The position numbers and the translations under genes are program-made. The notes under the pieces were generated by a model. That model was not told the origin of the DNA and searched no databases. It saw nothing but the letters and a program-made list of their open reading frames with translations. Below, one piece after another: positions 37,694 to 38,508 of a DNA stretch of 38,508 bases. The stretch's first letter is position 1, and each line of letters starts with the position of its first letter. Source of the DNA: a virus; IMG/VR virus record IMGVR_UViG_3300021962_000266, positions 1-38,508 of that record; one strand, 5' to 3'.

Positions 37694-37966
37694 TTATAAA
37701 CTTTGTATCATTTTGTGTTTAAGTAGAGTATTCCACGCGATTTTGAAAGGAACTGTAAGATTGTTAGACCCTTTATGACCTAACATTTCGTCAGTTTCTT
37801 CTTGCTCAGTAACAATGATTTCCATCATCATCTTCACCATTTCATATTTCACAACAGAAATATGTTGGTCGGTATCACCAGTTGTAACTTGTTTTGATTC
37901 AATATTGATATAATCATTAATTACGTCCAAATCAAAATAGTAGTTTTCACCCATCAATTGTATCAT
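37694..37966 (-). CDS. small hypothetical protein next to glycosyltransferases
   Basis: A 90-residue acidic protein (MIQLMGENYYFDLDVINDYI ... WNTLLKHKMIQSL), helical in its second half with a Met-rich MVKMMMEIIV. No family recognised. The start may be the ATG at 37966, which overlaps the upstream gene by 20 nt, or the internal ATG four codons later (37954). It ends 1 nt before the glycosyltransferase start, so they are coupled. Confidence 0.6.
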   Translation of the reverse strand: MIQLMGENYYFDLDVINDYINIESKQVTTGDTDQHISVVKYEMVKMMMEIIVTEQEETDEMLGHKGSNNLTVPFKIAWNTLLKHKMIQSL

Positions 37967-38501
37967 GTTCTGTAAATTTTTCTAAAATAATATCCAATTC
38001 TTTCAAATTAGAAATAGTTAATTCCGTATCAATGTCTTTATTAAATGGCATTTCATATTTTACCATAAGTTTTTCATTATTATTAGATAGTAATACCGGA
38101 TTTGTTGTAACAATCATATCAACCTCATCCCAAAATTCGTCTTCATTAAATTTGTTAATAAAAACTATCTTATCACACTGGCACGCAAATTTTGAAATGA
38201 AAAATAATGTTGCGGGTTTTGCCTTTCCAATGTCATCAGAAAACAAAATAAATCTATGTTTAGTTTTATATTTTTGATACATCTCATCATAATCCCAAAA
38301 AGTTGAGTTTTCTGTTGATGGTGCGTGCCCAAATAACTGTATTACAAATTCTTCATACAAAAAATGATAAAACTCATCGTCATCTTTAAATTTAAAATGA
38401 CTACCAAACTCAAAAGATGTTACGGGTAAATTCATTTCATAAACAAATTCAGAATTTTCGTCCATTTCATCTATCAAATATTTTTGATAAACTTGTTCCA
38501 T
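37947..38501 (-). CDS. hypothetical protein at the window edge, HAD-like pattern possible
   Basis: A 184-residue acidic protein starting MEQVYQKYLIDEMDENSEFV, with a Phe/Asp-rich first half and strand-like segments HRFILFSDDIGKAKPATLFF and DMIVTTNPVLLS. The alternation of hydrophobic strands followed by Asp or Thr recalls Rossmann-like HAD proteins, but the DxDx(T/V) motif is not clear. The start ATG (38501-38499) is 7 nt from the window end, so upstream context is missing. It is the first visible gene of the glycosyltransferase/sigma operon. Confidence 0.5.
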   Translation of the reverse strand: MEQVYQKYLIDEMDENSEFVYEMNLPVTSFEFGSHFKFKDDDEFYHFLYEEFVIQLFGHAPSTENSTFWDYDEMYQKYKTKHRFILFSDDIGKAKPATLFFISKFACQCDKIVFINKFNEDEFWDEVDMIVTTNPVLLSNNNEKLMVKYEMPFNKDIDTELTISNLKELDIILEKFTEHDTIDG

Positions 38502-38508
38502 TTTTGTT

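Noticed and set aside
1-38508. Integrated prophage or bacterial chromosomal context
   Set aside because: No integrase, attachment site or bacterial housekeeping operon was seen; tmRNA, clpC and rpsU homologues all lie within phage gene context.

Overview
The window is part of the genome of a large, AT-rich tailed phage with a T4-type (myovirus) virion module. Terminase large subunit, portal, prohead protease, acidic scaffold and major capsid protein follow one another in the T4 order 17-20-21-22-23. A gp55-like late sigma factor and a gp5-like baseplate protein lie on the other strand. The host is most likely a Bacteroidota bacterium, probably a flavobacterium-like lineage. Several promoters match the Bacteroidota TTTG-N19/20-TAnnTTTG pattern, Shine-Dalgarno sequences are essentially absent, and there are short lipoproteins and a Bacteroidota-style bS21 protein. 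No integrase, rRNA operon or CRISPR array was seen.

Layout. 1-2400: the end of an unidentified gene, six tRNAs (Gly, Asp, Ala, Pro, Ile, Met), an HNH endonuclease and small accessory genes. 2449-4400: a membrane-anchored GAF-like protein, a degenerate M23-like protein, a lipoprotein and a small candidate virion protein. 4450-4830: a complete tmRNA gene on the minus strand. 4896-10793: a large candidate internal virion protein, an M20-type metallopeptidase, a ClpC-like unfoldase lacking its N-domain, and a divergent two-UVR protein that shares a promoter region with clpC. 10838-28572: the plus-strand late structural region (KTSC protein, nucleotidyltransferase-fold protein, Thr/Pro-rich fibre-like protein, acidic proteins, a CBM-like structural protein, terminase, portal, a bS21 homologue on the opposite strand, protease, scaffold, capsid). 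28565-38501: a tightly overlapping minus-strand operon carrying baseplate and structural proteins, the gp55-like sigma factor and two glycosyltransferases.

Two themes stand out. First, a TATTTAT element lies about 3-10 nt (usually 4-5) before the start codon of more than a dozen genes on both strands. Several other genes have a host-like TATCTTTG box in the same place. If both are -7 boxes, many transcripts would be leaderless or nearly so, with gp55 the likely reader of the late version; the phage also encodes its own bS21. Second, tmRNA, ClpC, a UVR protein and an M20 peptidase lie within about 6.4 kb, with paired TGACA-N3-TGTCA palindromes between clpC and the UVR gene. This looks like a phage-encoded ribosome-rescue and protein-turnover module. 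Tail sheath and tube genes, which in T4 lie between terminase and portal, are absent from the window.
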